Below, piece after piece: positions 26,288 to 35,961 of a stretch of DNA of 64,000 nt. The notes under the pieces were generated by a model, which was given only the letters and a program-made list of their open reading frames with translations, searched no databases and was not told where the DNA came from. Source of the DNA: Bacillota bacterium. Lineage in GTDB: Bacteria > Bacillota > Clostridia > Acetivibrionales > DTU013. Location of the stretch: the NCBI GenBank assembly GCA_023426125.1, contig JAFABI010000062.1, positions 1 to 64,000 of the forward strand. The letters run 5' to 3'. The position numbers and the translations under genes are program-made. Every line of letters starts with the position of its first letter. Position 1 is the stretch's first letter.

Positions 26288-28102
26288 ATGAGAAGTATGG
26301 TCATCAAGCTATTGGCCAGATTCCACAATACCAGCATAAGAGTAAAGCTGATCGTCATATTCATACTTACCATCAACATTCCCATGCTTGGTATATCATA
26401 TATATCCTATACAAGCTCCATGAATTTGATCCTGGGTGAAATCCAGCATTTGTTGCTCGGCTTGACCAGCCAAATCAACAACAATACGGAAGACTGGTTG
26501 AAAAAGATGGATAATCTGACTTCCCTGCTATATTCATCGGAACTCCTCGGCAAGATTATGAGCAGCGGTAAATACGAGGAAAACAGCATGAACCTGCTTG
26601 AAGACAACAGGGAATTCGACAAGCTATTTATGTATATATTCAACCAGTCGACGGAAATAGAAAGCATTTTTATATTTACAGTAAACAAAAATGTATTTTA
26701 TAAATCATACGCAGGCCCGATGAAAACAAATTATACGATAGAAGATGAAACCTGGTACAGGGAAACAGTCGCAAAAAACGGCAAGATAACTTTTTACGGC
26801 CCCCATACTCCCTGGCTTTTGTCAAACAGCAAAACCAAAGTTTTCTCACTGGCAAGGGAAATCCATGACATGGACGGCAAAAGCCTGGGAGTAATATTGA
26901 TTGATATCAAGCTTGATTCCATCCGACACTTGATCGAAAAAACTGTAAGTACCTACGACAGCAGATTTTTTATCATTGACGGTCACAGCAACTTAATTTA
27001 TCACGACGACGGCTATTCGACAGACAGCGGACAAAACAAAAAGACGCTGAATACACTGATCGGCTCCGGGAATTATTCCGGGAAAGGAATCATTGATAAC
27101 AAATGGACATACATGACTTACAGAGTTTCATCCTATTCCGGCTGGCACATCATCAGTGTTACCCCTGAAAGCTCCATAAACCAGCGTACGAATCAGCTAC
27201 TGAGATTGAACGTGATCATAACGCTTATTGCGTTCATTATATTCTCCTTCCTTATTATCCTGCTATATTTGACTATATACAGGCCGATCAACCGGCTTAC
27301 CGTCTCGATGAAAAAGGTGGAATCAGGCGATTTCAGTGTAAAAATAAGTGAAACGTCGAAAGACGAAATAGGTCAGCTTTGTTTTAATTTCAACAACATG
27401 GTTTATAAAATAAACAAGTTGATCGATAACGAATATAAAACGGAGATACTACGTAAGGATGCAGAATTTAAAGCACTCCAGGCTCAAATCAATCCGCATT
27501 TTCTCTACAATACGCTGCAACTGATCAGTAGTATCGCAGTCGTTAAGAAGGTGCCCGAGATTAATGAAGCATCCAAGTCATTGGGATATATGTTACGTTA
27601 CAGCATAAAAACAAAAGGTGATTTTGTCCCCTTCGAGCAGGAACTTGATCATGTAAAAAGCTATATCTCCATCCAGAAAACCCGGATGGAGGATAAAGTC
27701 ACTGTAAATATTACAGTCAATGATAGCGTTTTTGAATATGGGATCATGAAGCTGGTGATTCAGCCTTTCGTTGAGAATGCGTTCATTCACGGAATAGAAA
27801 AAATCAAAGGCAAGGGATTAATAGAATTATCCGTCAAACTGCATGGTGAATATATTTTGATCAAGATAAAAGATAACGGCATAGGTATGGATAAAGAAAA
27901 ACTTGAATTTCTCAAGCAGTCTCTGAATAATGAGAAAGAACAACCTCAGACCGGCGGCGGAATGAATATAGGCATTCATAATGCCAATTCAAGGTTGAAA
28001 CTGTTTTATGGTTCCAGGTATACTCTTACTTTAGAGAGCTGCTTGGGATCCGGAACGGAGATCTCGGTAGAGGTTCCGGCAATAAAATATTCGGACAGGT
28101 GA
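26288..28102 (+). CDS. YesM-type sensor histidine kinase
   Basis: A kinase of about 604 residues. Two membrane segments (about residues 17-40 and 310-335) enclose an extracellular sensor of Cache type (residues about 45-300). HAMP follows, then QINPHFLYNTLQLISSI, the standard YesM phosphoacceptor box, and an ATP-binding domain (IQPFVENAFIHGI, IKDNGIGMDK). The ATG at 26288 is preferred; a GTG at 26276 lies only two bases behind its AAAGG. The regulator gene follows after 5 bases. The pair is divergent from the MalEFG-type operon and most likely controls it. Confidence 0.9.
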   Translation: MRSMVIKLLARFHNTSIRVKLIVIFILTINIPMLGISYISYTSSMNLILGEIQHLLLGLTSQINNNTEDWLKKMDNLTSLLYSSELLGKIMSSGKYEENSMNLLEDNREFDKLFMYIFNQSTEIESIFIFTVNKNVFYKSYAGPMKTNYTIEDETWYRETVAKNGKITFYGPHTPWLLSNSKTKVFSLAREIHDMDGKSLGVILIDIKLDSIRHLIEKTVSTYDSRFFIIDGHSNLIYHDDGYSTDSGQNKKTLNTLIGSGNYSGKGIIDNKWTYMTYRVSSYSGWHIISVTPESSINQRTNQLLRLNVIITLIAFIIFSFLIILLYLTIYRPINRLTVSMKKVESGDFSVKISETSKDEIGQLCFNFNNMVYKINKLIDNEYKTEILRKDAEFKALQAQINPHFLYNTLQLISSIAVVKKVPEINEASKSLGYMLRYSIKTKGDFVPFEQELDHVKSYISIQKTRMEDKVTVNITVNDSVFEYGIMKLVIQPFVENAFIHGIEKIKGKGLIELSVKLHGEYILIKIKDNGIGMDKEKLEFLKQSLNNEKEQPQTGGGMNIGIHNANSRLKLFYGSRYTLTLESCLGSGTEISVEVPAIKYSDR

Positions 28103-28107
28103 GATGA

Positions 28108-29412
28108 ATGTACAGGATAATGATCGTAGATGACGAAGTCTGGGTAAAAAGAGGTTTGAAAGAGCAGATTGAATGGGATAATCTTCATGCAGAGCTCACA
28201 GGTGAAGCTTGTGACGGTGAGGAAGCATATGAGCTGGCTTTAAAATTAAGGCCTGATATAATCATTACAGACATCAAAATGCCCCACATGAACGGGATTG
28301 AGTTTATGGAACTGATCAACAGGGATATGCCTGATGTCAGAGTGATCGTCATCAGCGGATATTCGGAGTTTGAGCTTGTTCAGAAAGCTATGGTAAACAA
28401 AGCAATAAATTACATATTGAAACCAATCAATGAAAAAGATTTAAACCATTCCCTATCCATTGCCGTGAAGGAGGTTGAAAAAGCCAGGGTTGAAAAAGCG
28501 GAAAGGCAAAGCCTTAAAAAGATTTTAAACCGAAGCCTCCCCGCTCTTAAGGAAAAATACATGAATATGCTTATATCCAATATGGATATAAGCAATCATG
28601 ATTTCCAGAGATATATGTCCGATTTGGAAATCAAATTCGCAAATACCGGGTTTCAGGCAGTTTCGGTAAATATCTGCAATTATCCGGATCAATCCGGCAT
28701 CGGACCTGATGAAAACGGTAACGATAACCTAAGCTTTTCAATTGACAGCATTATCAGTGAATGCCGTAAGTTAAAACAAAATTTCATTTGCGCCAAAAAT
28801 GCAAACAACAAGCATGAGCATGTAATATTACTCGGTCATGGCCGCATCAACGACAAGCAAGCTGTGAATGCTGAAGCGCAGAGCTTTCTGTTGGATGTTG
28901 TCAAAAATTTGAATAATTTTCTCGGCTTGATAACTTGCATTGGAGTAGGAAGATTATACGAAAATATAGAACACATCAGTGATTCATATATTGAGGCTGT
29001 TCATGCCTCCAAAAAATTAAAATCCCTGAACCTGCCCGGAATTCTGTTCTTTGATGATATGAAAAAAAGGGATATGAACGACGACATAGCACAAAAAGTT
29101 GCAGAATACATTCAAAACCATTATAATGAACCAATCACCCTGGAGTCCACCGCAGAAATATTTTATCTCAATCCTTCCTACTTCAGCAGGACATTTAAAA
29201 TCAAGCTCGGGGAGAATTTTATTGATTATCTTACACGGGTAAGGATGGAAAAGGCCATCAAATTAATGCGTGATCCCAGCCTCAAAACCTATGACATCGC
29301 TGAAATGGTAGGGTACAATAATACCAATTATTTCAGTAAATTGTTTAAGAAAATTATGGGCTGCTCGCCTACTGAATACAGGGAGAAAAATAATGCGCGT
29401 CCGCCAGTGTAA
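28108..29412 (+). CDS. YesN-type response regulator with AraC DNA-binding domain
   Basis: A 434-residue regulator. The receiver has VDDEVWVKRG at the start, the phosphoacceptor aspartate in IIITDIKMPHMNG and lysine in YILKPIN. A middle region of about 200 residues leads to two AraC-type helix-turn-helix motifs (TAEIFYLNPSYFSRTFKIKL and IAEMVGYNNTNYFSKLFKKI, then GCSPTEYR). It is encoded 5 bases after its kinase and presumably activates the divergent sugar importer. Confidence 0.92.
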   Translation: MYRIMIVDDEVWVKRGLKEQIEWDNLHAELTGEACDGEEAYELALKLRPDIIITDIKMPHMNGIEFMELINRDMPDVRVIVISGYSEFELVQKAMVNKAINYILKPINEKDLNHSLSIAVKEVEKARVEKAERQSLKKILNRSLPALKEKYMNMLISNMDISNHDFQRYMSDLEIKFANTGFQAVSVNICNYPDQSGIGPDENGNDNLSFSIDSIISECRKLKQNFICAKNANNKHEHVILLGHGRINDKQAVNAEAQSFLLDVVKNLNNFLGLITCIGVGRLYENIEHISDSYIEAVHASKKLKSLNLPGILFFDDMKKRDMNDDIAQKVAEYIQNHYNEPITLESTAEIFYLNPSYFSRTFKIKLGENFIDYLTRVRMEKAIKLMRDPSLKTYDIAEMVGYNNTNYFSKLFKKIMGCSPTEYREKNNARPPV

Positions 29413-29538
29413 TGGTCACATTTCACGGTATATCAATAACCATGGAAGGATAATTTATAAAAGAGGTACATCCCATTTATCACTATAGAAAAATATGGTA
29501 TAATTACAGCAAATAGAATAAATTAGCAGGAGGCCCCC

Positions 29539-30243
29539 ATGAAACAGCGGATCACCCGAAAGGATCTTGAAACCCTCACAGAGGATCAGAAAAGAAGCCT
29601 GAATGCGTTGTGGACTCCTTCCATCTATGATGCAGCCGTTGCAAAGGTACTTAAAAATGTTGCTACCGACGAGTATGATGAATATGAGTTTGTGATAGGC
29701 GGCATATCTCTTTTTGGCGCAAGCATCTACCTGACAGATATCGTTGCCGGTAAAGCCGGGCTTCAGCTACAATCCGGGGATGACACACAAAATGAAGAGC
29801 AAGTTCCGCCGGCCGTGGACCCGGCGCTGGCGGTGAAGATAGACCCGGTCTTTGGGGAAAGCTACCCGGGCTTTGGAAACCGCGAAGACCTGGATAGAGC
29901 TTCCGAAGGCATGAGAGACGCTATGACAGATGAGGACGTGGAAGACGAGGAAGCGGCGGAAGAAAATCAGGAAGCGGATTTCCTGGAGCAAGACCTGGAG
30001 GATAACTACCAACACCCTGCCATTCTCCTGAAAGGCGACTGCACTCCCCTGCTTGGCATCGGCAATATGATTGAGATCCTGCAGAACAACAATTTCGGCA
30101 AGTTCGAGTTCTTTCTCTCAGCCAGTACCTATGAAAAAGGCTGTGAACTCGGAAAAGCGGATCCGTCCTGGGGCTATTCCTCCGAATGGAAGCCGGCGGA
30201 ACTCTGCGACGTACTCTGGGATTCGGTGAAGGAACTGCTTTAA
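29539..30243 (+). CDS. acidic conserved hypothetical protein
   Basis: A 234-residue soluble protein with no recognised domain. Residues about 1-75 and 165-234 look folded, while the middle (about 110-150) is extremely acidic (DEDVEDEEAAEENQEADFLE) and probably disordered. No signal peptide or membrane segment is seen. A ribosome binding site (AGGAGG) and a TATAAT box at 29499-29504 support expression from its own promoter. It stands alone between a regulator gene and a convergent secreted enzyme. The two ordered ends separated by an acidic linker suggest a protein-binding or chaperone-like role, but this is speculation. Confidence 0.7.
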   Translation: MKQRITRKDLETLTEDQKRSLNALWTPSIYDAAVAKVLKNVATDEYDEYEFVIGGISLFGASIYLTDIVAGKAGLQLQSGDDTQNEEQVPPAVDPALAVKIDPVFGESYPGFGNREDLDRASEGMRDAMTDEDVEDEEAAEENQEADFLEQDLEDNYQHPAILLKGDCTPLLGIGNMIEILQNNNFGKFEFFLSASTYEKGCELGKADPSWGYSSEWKPAELCDVLWDSVKELL

Positions 30244-30343
30244 AAAGCTTTTCGTCAGCAGAAAGCCAAAATCGATCCCTGTATTTACAATGGAATACAT
30301 TAAGAATCCAATATGAGCCCGAAAACAGGCAAGGTAATAAAGC

Positions 30344-30378
30344 AGACATCTACCCACATCCAGCGTGGATGGATGTCT
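30344..30378. terminator. hairpin between convergent genes
   Basis: AGACATC pairs with GATGTCT, and the inner bases CATCCA with TGGATG. It lies between the acidic hypothetical gene (plus) and the SLH enzyme gene (minus), where a shared terminator is expected. The T-run is weak. Confidence 0.45.
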
Positions 30379-30462
30379 ACTTTCCTTATAGTTCTAATCG
30401 GCTTCTCCACCGGTTCAGTAAATGTACCTGTAGGTAATGATGCTCACAAGGACATTCTCCTG

Positions 30463-33420
30463 CTACGGTTTTGGTTCTGGGTTCGTCACGTTTTCGCTAT
30501 TCACTAATCTATACATCGTCACTGCCGCTACGGCTCTTGTTATGTGATCCGCTTCATTGCCTGTCACAAGTTCGGATAATGAAGAACTGTCGAAATTCAC
30601 ATTCTTCAACTCCAGGGCTTTTTCAACCATTGCCACCGCATCCCGTCTTGAGATTTCAGAATACGGATCATGTTGGTTATCGTCCAATTCTTCTGATATT
30701 CCAAGTGCTCTCGTTAAAAAGTACGCAAAATCTGCTCTCGTAATGCTAGTAGCAGGGGAATAAGTCCTGAATCCCTTTTTATTCACGATTTCCATTTCAT
30801 CCACCGAGTTTATTTGTGCTCTTGCCCAGGCATAATTGGTAAGATCCATGAACCTGTCGGGCTTAAGCGGGCTGAAATCGATGGCATTCATGGGTATGAC
30901 TTCATATATCGCACATTCACCGTGCTCAAGGTGCACAGAAAGCGTTCCATTTCCCGTTATATCCGGCTTGTTTCCCACGCTATACGCAACAGCATTAAAG
31001 TCGCCTATTTTAACAGCGCCGTCATAGCTTTCCAGAGGAATTTCCGCATCCTTCGCAGCTCCTCTGTTCAGGATGACGACATTTGCTTTATTATCCTTAA
31101 TGTAAATTTTCCACCACAGACCATCGTCTTTTTTGTCATTAAATAAGGGGTATTTGTTTTGCACAAAGGCATCGAATAGTTCCTCCCTGGTTTCGCCGAC
31201 ATATTGAACGCCGTCCCAGCAAATCCTGTCCCAAATATGCTGATACTCCGTACCATCAATGTACTTATAGTAGTCCCGCACATCATAATAGCCGATACCC
31301 TCCGCCCCTGCCATGACGGCCTGATATGCCGCATGCACGATATCAACAGAATCGGGCTCATAAGAAAGTATTTTGTAGGCCTGATTGATACAATAAACCG
31401 GTTTGTCGTATCCCACGGCCTTTTTTGCCGCCTCAACCTTTTCCGCGACATAAACCGACTCGTCGAAAAGTCCGGAGGGATACGGGTCTACCGCCAATAT
31501 GTCAGCGCATTTACCCACAAGGGCATAATCATCGGTATGCTCACCGCCTTCTACCATATAGATAGGATGCACCTTATCAAGCTCATGTATAATTTTATAT
31601 GAATTCTTCAGATCCTCTATGCTGCTATTGTTGCCCATTGGTTCATCCATCGCCATATATCCGAAGGTTGCAGGATGGTTGCGGACCGCTTCTACAATTT
31701 TCTTGGTCGCTGCCGCATTATCAGGGTGACCGGCAGGCTTCATATTGGTATAGAGAGCCACAAGTGCCATAAATCCGTTTTCATGCATGGTATCCAGCTT
31801 ACTCAGAATCGCACTTGCCTCTGTCGTTCCCGGGAAGAATTGGATAACATTGATCCCTGCGCTTTTGCAATAGGCAAAATCCTCTGCCTGCTGTTCGACA
31901 TGATAGCCGATGACAGGAAAAAAGGGCCGGCCATCTTTCATGTAAGCACCGTTTCCGCCAATGGCAGTCGGTCTGTCATACCTGTATATGGTTTCATGAC
32001 CTTGTGCTATGATAGTCCCCTCTGCGTTCTTACAGGTGTATGTCGCCTTATATGCCGTTTCCTTCTGAGCGAGAAGCGATACGTCGAATCCGCAGGATGC
32101 CGATTCATTAATCGCGATGCCAGCTGCACTGTAAATCACTGTGCCGTCAGCATCCTCAATGGCAAAATCAGCGGTACTTCCGGGTGGAACCTGGTAATCA
32201 AGGGTTTTATGCAAGGTCATTTCACCTCTGTCCGTTCCCGTGTAATAGAAAAACTGATCGGTCTCAAAATTAAATTTAGGCACATCCTTTGTCATATAGC
32301 ATTCTGCATTATCCCAATACAGCTCCCCTTCGGCTGCCATCAGCCTCAGAAAAAGTCTCACTGATTTAGCGCCCTTCGGCACTTTAAATGTACCTGCAAC
32401 CTTTGTCCAGTTGGTGCGGTTTGGTAAGTTAATTGTCACTCCGAGGGGCATGTAGCTGGCACTATTTTGAATGTCGCTTGTATAGTACTCAATTTTAAAT
32501 GCGGCGTTTCCTTTCACGACACCATTGGTCTTTAAGTAAGCAGTGACTTGATATTCCCCGCCTTCTTCAACACCGTGGATGGCTGTGGCCGCCCAGGGGA
32601 ACAGCTGCGGTTCTGCTGAGAAAACCTTTATCCCCTTTCCTTCATAGCCATCATCTACCCAGGAAACATATTTGTCGTCAACTGTTCCTTCCGGCGGATT
32701 TGCAGGCTTACTGTAGGACGTCCAGCTTTCCAACGTATCAAATGTGCCGTTTTGAATCAGATCGGGAGCCCCCGGCACGGGATCCAGAATCACGATTGGA
32801 TCCTCCTCCTTCACCGGTGCTTCACCCTGGATTGAAACATCGTCAAAGTATGCCTCTCCACCGCCATAAAAACGAATGGAAAATATCACCTCATTACTGG
32901 GCGCAATAAAAGTCAGACTGTGTTCCTGCCAATTATCTAAGGTTTCATTTTTTATATCCCTTCGAAAGTCTTTCCCCACTACCGGTGTAACCGTACCGTC
33001 TTTATCTCTATTCCGAAAGGCAAATGTAACTGCCGCGCCTTTTCCGTTGTCTATTCCTTTTAGATCTTTCACCTTTAAATTAAATTTCACTTTGTATTCG
33101 GTATCGGCAACAAGACCGGTCATAAGCTGAGAGAGCAGAACCATCGATTTCTCAGTCGATACCTTTAATGATTTCCCACCTCCTGCCTTTTCCTCTGAGG
33201 TAACCTGAAAATCATCCAAATAACCTGCTCCCCCCACCCAGCTGCTTGGCGCCCCATTTGCGTCTACCGCTTCAAAACCACCGTTTTGTATATACTCACT
33301 TGCGCTTTGAATGGGAACATTTTCATCTGCCGCACTGACTGAAATCCCACTAAAGCACATTACCATCAGGCAAACCACCAAGAACCACGTTACACCTTGC
33401 ATCTTTCTCATAGAACTCAT
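30463..33420 (-). CDS. secreted multidomain glycoside hydrolase-like protein with C-terminal SLH region
   Basis: A 985-residue protein. A signal peptide (about 1-30, ending near ISVSAADE) is followed by two carbohydrate-binding-like beta-sandwich modules (about 40-195, QNGGFEAVDANG, and 215-385, LIQNGTFDTLESW). A further beta domain precedes a TIM-barrel-like catalytic region (about 480-740, with VIQFFPGTT, HPATFGYMAMDEP and ADILAVDPYPSG) related to GH42/GH2-type barrels. The last 130 residues resemble SLH repeats, with one good copy (ITRADFAYFLTRALG) and degenerate ones, so the enzyme probably stays on the cell wall. The promoter shares an operator with the importer at 39.1 kb, and an AraC gene is divergent. 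The substrate is unknown. Confidence 0.75.
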   Translation of the reverse strand: MSSMRKMQGVTWFLVVCLMVMCFSGISVSAADENVPIQSASEYIQNGGFEAVDANGAPSSWVGGAGYLDDFQVTSEEKAGGGKSLKVSTEKSMVLLSQLMTGLVADTEYKVKFNLKVKDLKGIDNGKGAAVTFAFRNRDKDGTVTPVVGKDFRRDIKNETLDNWQEHSLTFIAPSNEVIFSIRFYGGGEAYFDDVSIQGEAPVKEEDPIVILDPVPGAPDLIQNGTFDTLESWTSYSKPANPPEGTVDDKYVSWVDDGYEGKGIKVFSAEPQLFPWAATAIHGVEEGGEYQVTAYLKTNGVVKGNAAFKIEYYTSDIQNSASYMPLGVTINLPNRTNWTKVAGTFKVPKGAKSVRLFLRLMAAEGELYWDNAECYMTKDVPKFNFETDQFFYYTGTDRGEMTLHKTLDYQVPPGSTADFAIEDADGTVIYSAAGIAINESASCGFDVSLLAQKETAYKATYTCKNAEGTIIAQGHETIYRYDRPTAIGGNGAYMKDGRPFFPVIGYHVEQQAEDFAYCKSAGINVIQFFPGTTEASAILSKLDTMHENGFMALVALYTNMKPAGHPDNAAATKKIVEAVRNHPATFGYMAMDEPMGNNSSIEDLKNSYKIIHELDKVHPIYMVEGGEHTDDYALVGKCADILAVDPYPSGLFDESVYVAEKVEAAKKAVGYDKPVYCINQAYKILSYEPDSVDIVHAAYQAVMAGAEGIGYYDVRDYYKYIDGTEYQHIWDRICWDGVQYVGETREELFDAFVQNKYPLFNDKKDDGLWWKIYIKDNKANVVILNRGAAKDAEIPLESYDGAVKIGDFNAVAYSVGNKPDITGNGTLSVHLEHGECAIYEVIPMNAIDFSPLKPDRFMDLTNYAWARAQINSVDEMEIVNKKGFRTYSPATSITRADFAYFLTRALGISEELDDNQHDPYSEISRRDAVAMVEKALELKNVNFDSSSLSELVTGNEADHITRAVAAVTMYRLVNSENVTNPEPKP

Positions 33421-33472
33421 AAAACAATGCCTCCCTCACAATTTTTTCGTTCTTGACATTGGTGTTTGTTTC

Positions 33473-33518
33473 AGCTACTATGTTAATTATAGAGTAGCTG
33501 GCTCCTCCATATCTATGT
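33473..33518 (-). promoter_or_regulatory. composite operator/promoter, copy A
   Basis: On the minus strand the -10 box TATAAT (33486-33491) lies inside an inverted repeat AGCTACT/AGTAGCT (33473-33499). A second element, ACATAGA (33512-33518), begins 12 bases beyond the repeat. The same parts with the same 12-base spacing occur at 39127-39172. The second element also overlaps the -35 region of the divergent araC gene, whose TATAAT is at 33537-33542. This fits control of both directions by that AraC protein. Confidence 0.6.
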
Positions 33519-33565
33519 AAAAAAAGCGATTTTTTCTATAATATTCTGTCGGGTGGAATGAACAT

Positions 33566-34480
33566 ATGATAAAAAGATATAACCGTTCAAAAATAACCAA
33601 GCAGATTTTCATCAAGAACATCACAACCTCTTACTACTTTGAACCCTTCGCATTTGTTTCTATTCCCCCATATTATGAGAAATACGACTTCTGGCAAATC
33701 ATATACTTGCCGAAGGGCAGCGCCGACATCATCGTAGACAATGAAGTCAGAACCATCAAGGAAGGACAGGTTGTGTTCAGGGAGCCTAATAAATCCTCCT
33801 GTATTGTTTATCATCAAAATACCCCCATCAATCTTGCGATCATCAGTTTCGATTGCAGCTCCCCTACGATGAATGTTTTCAGGGACAAAATACTCACCCT
33901 GTATGGAGAAGAAGCTTCAACGCTTAGAGATTTGATTAAAACAGGTGCAAAGCTTTTCGAGCCCATCACCCTTAATAAACCTCAGAAGGGCTCACAACTC
34001 AAGGAAGATATCCACCCCATTTCACTTCAATTTGTGGGAGTTTCTCTGGAAAGATTTCTGATTATGATATATTGCAGGCTTGCCAACATTCCCTTGCTGG
34101 TAAACGAGCATGCGAAGGTCAACAGATATATAGAAGAAAGCAAGTTTGTTAAGAATATTAAACATTATCTTACAAATAATGTGGGCATGAATCCCACCAT
34201 CGACGAGATTGCAGCTCATTTTAATCTCAATGCCACAACCATGATGAAGGCCTTTAAACACGAGACCGGCGACAGTATTATGAACTATTTCTGCACAATG
34301 AAAATCAATGCCGCCCAACATATGATTATATCTTCATCAATGAATTTCACACAGATTTCCGAAAGTCTGGGCTTTTCTAACGTGAACTATTTTTCAAAAA
34401 TTTTCAAAAAGCGCCTCGGAATGAGTCCTACTGAATTCAGCAGATATGAAACTAAACGGCAAAATTTCGATTTAACATAG
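33566..34480 (+). CDS. AraC-family transcriptional regulator
   Basis: A 304-residue regulator. The N-terminal half has a cupin-like effector-binding region (IIYLPKGSADIIVDNEVRTI, GQVVFREPN). The C-terminal 100 residues carry the two AraC helix-turn-helix motifs (TIDEIAAHFNLNATTMMKAF and ISESLGFSNVNYFSKIFKK, then GMSPTEFSRY). It is divergent from the SLH-bearing enzyme, with a shared operator between them, and a truncated copy of its first codons lies beyond the related operator at 39.2 kb. It probably activates both units in response to a sugar. A strong terminator follows. Confidence 0.88.
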   Translation: MIKRYNRSKITKQIFIKNITTSYYFEPFAFVSIPPYYEKYDFWQIIYLPKGSADIIVDNEVRTIKEGQVVFREPNKSSCIVYHQNTPINLAIISFDCSSPTMNVFRDKILTLYGEEASTLRDLIKTGAKLFEPITLNKPQKGSQLKEDIHPISLQFVGVSLERFLIMIYCRLANIPLLVNEHAKVNRYIEESKFVKNIKHYLTNNVGMNPTIDEIAAHFNLNATTMMKAFKHETGDSIMNYFCTMKINAAQHMIISSSMNFTQISESLGFSNVNYFSKIFKKRLGMSPTEFSRYETKRQNFDLT

Positions 34481-34482
34481 AG

Positions 34483-34513
34483 AAAAGAGCCTGTTCAATG
34501 AACAGGCTCTTTT
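34483..34513. terminator. strong bidirectional terminator
   Basis: AAAAGAGCCTGTTC and GAACAGGCTCTTTT form a perfect 14-bp stem with a 3-base loop, flanked by A- and T-runs. It sits between the convergent araC and oxidoreductase genes and includes the oxidoreductase stop codon. Confidence 0.88.
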
Positions 34514-35628
34514 CCTGAACCTTTACCATTTTTCCAGTTTGTGCGGACGCCATCTCCAACAGTGCCATTTTTCACCGCTGCCTTCCAATCCTCATCCAAA
34601 CCAAGTCCGCGAAGGTCCGCAACGGTATTATTCCTTTCGGCTTCATACATCCTCCAGATTGCACGCAAGCCCTGTAAGCTGGAAGGAGCGTCGGTCAGCG
34701 GCTTTGTACCGTTGATTATACATTCAAGAAAGTGACGGGTTTCAAATTGGGTTTTTTTAGAATCGTTATCTTCGCTCATTAAAATTTCTGTCTTTGATGA
34801 GGTGTCCAGCGTTGCCAATTCCGGTTGCATCCCGGTATGCAGGTAGAGCTTTCCTTCGGTTCTGTTATATTCCAGCATCCCCTCTGTGCAGTGAATATGC
34901 AGACTCCATCCCAGACGGGTTCCCCGGGCTCCCCACGTTCCAAAATGATAGGCCAGGACATTGTTTTCAAACGCCATGATCGCATTGCTTGTACCTTCAC
35001 CCTCCATCCATGGGGTGCCAAGGTGATTTCCCAGATGGACTCCTTTGATCGGCCTGCCAAGGAACCATAACAGAAGATCTATATAATGACAGCCGTGGCT
35101 GAAGAACTGTCCGCCGCCTAAGCTTTTGGCAAAAAGTCCCCAGTGATCTTCGGAATACTTTGTAAACTGCTCAGTCCATATGGACATTTGGAACACATCT
35201 CCATATACCTTGGCGTCAACCAATTCCTTCATTTTTACGACAATCGGCCAGTATCTTACCGGGTAAGCCGTCATTAGAACTCTTTGTACCTTTTCTGAGG
35301 TTTCAATGAGGGCTAGACATTCTTCCTCTGTGTTGCACAAGGGCTTTTCCATCAGTACGTGTTTTCCCGCATTCAGGAAAAACATACCGGCATCAAAATG
35401 CAGATCATGGGGCAGAGAAATAAGCACCGCATCTACATGCTCCACCATCTCCCTGTAGTCTGTCACAACCACCTTGGCCCCTGTGTTTTCAGCCGCTTTG
35501 CGAGCCCGCTCTAAAATAACGTCGCATACGGCTGTGACTTCCATTAAGTCAGCCACTTCGCTATATCCGTTTCCGTGGGACTCAGCCATAGCACCGCAGC
35601 CAATAATCCCCATACGTATTTTTTTCAT
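34495..35628 (-). CDS. Gfo/Idh/MocA-family oxidoreductase
   Basis: A 377-residue NAD(P)-dependent sugar or inositol dehydrogenase-type protein. The Rossmann motif GIIGCGAMAESH is at the N-terminus and the family signature EKPLC with its lysine is near residue 95. The C-terminal domain is the usual alpha/beta substrate fold. The ATG at 35628 follows AAGGGGG. An open frame continues to 35871, but that part belongs to a broken isomerase gene. It lies at the end of the third importer's block and may act on an imported sugar or sugar acid. Confidence 0.9.
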   Translation of the reverse strand: MKKIRMGIIGCGAMAESHGNGYSEVADLMEVTAVCDVILERARKAAENTGAKVVVTDYREMVEHVDAVLISLPHDLHFDAGMFFLNAGKHVLMEKPLCNTEEECLALIETSEKVQRVLMTAYPVRYWPIVVKMKELVDAKVYGDVFQMSIWTEQFTKYSEDHWGLFAKSLGGGQFFSHGCHYIDLLLWFLGRPIKGVHLGNHLGTPWMEGEGTSNAIMAFENNVLAYHFGTWGARGTRLGWSLHIHCTEGMLEYNRTEGKLYLHTGMQPELATLDTSSKTEILMSEDNDSKKTQFETRHFLECIINGTKPLTDAPSSLQGLRAIWRMYEAERNNTVADLRGLGLDEDWKAAVKNGTVGDGVRTNWKNGKGSGKEPVH

Positions 35629-35673
35629 AAAAAAGTCCCCCTTAAAAAGTCTGTTTGATAAAACAATTTCGTT

Positions 35674-35937
35674 GATGCCCAGCGTATGGAAACCATCCAC
35701 ATTATCCCATACGGAAGATCCGCTCCATGCCGTCCATACTGACGAGATCAATATTTTTCCATCCAGCATTTTGTGTATCTTTCCGCATTTTCTTTTGCAG
35801 CCGACTGGGGATGGCTCAATATTGAATACAATCAACGCCCAAATCCAGCAACTTCTCAGGGCCGTTTTCAATCAATCTTTCCAATTTGTGAATGACCCCT
35901 ATTTTGTTATTAAACAACAACAGCTCCTCTCTTACAT
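35674..35937 (-). pseudogene. frameshifted N-terminal remnant of a sugar phosphate isomerase/epimerase
   Basis: Reading leftward from 35937, one frame gives VREELLLFNNKIGVIHKLER and then PEKLLDLGVDCIQ before a stop at 35816. A second frame then gives MLDGKILISSVWTAWSGSSV and ends in DGFHTLGI. Both pieces in this order match the first 90 or so residues of xylose-isomerase-like TIM-barrel enzymes (IolE/YcjR type). Such genes normally sit next to Gfo/Idh/MocA oxidoreductases. An ATG with one base apparently missing after it is still visible at 35935-35937. The rest of the gene is gone. Confidence 0.7.
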
Positions 35938-35961
35938 TCCCGTTTGTTTTTTGATTCAGAA

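Noticed and set aside
30236..30262. Second hammerhead (CTGACGA on the minus strand near 30250)
   Set aside because: The core heptamer is there, but no stem II with a following GAAA and no matching stem I can be drawn.
31675..32364. Plus-strand frame of 229 codons
   Set aside because: It is the shadow of the SLH-bearing enzyme and lacks a ribosome binding site.
35629..35871. N-terminal extension of the Gfo/Idh/MocA protein
   Set aside because: The extra residues belong to the broken isomerase in the same frame; the Rossmann motif and a good binding site put the start at 35628.
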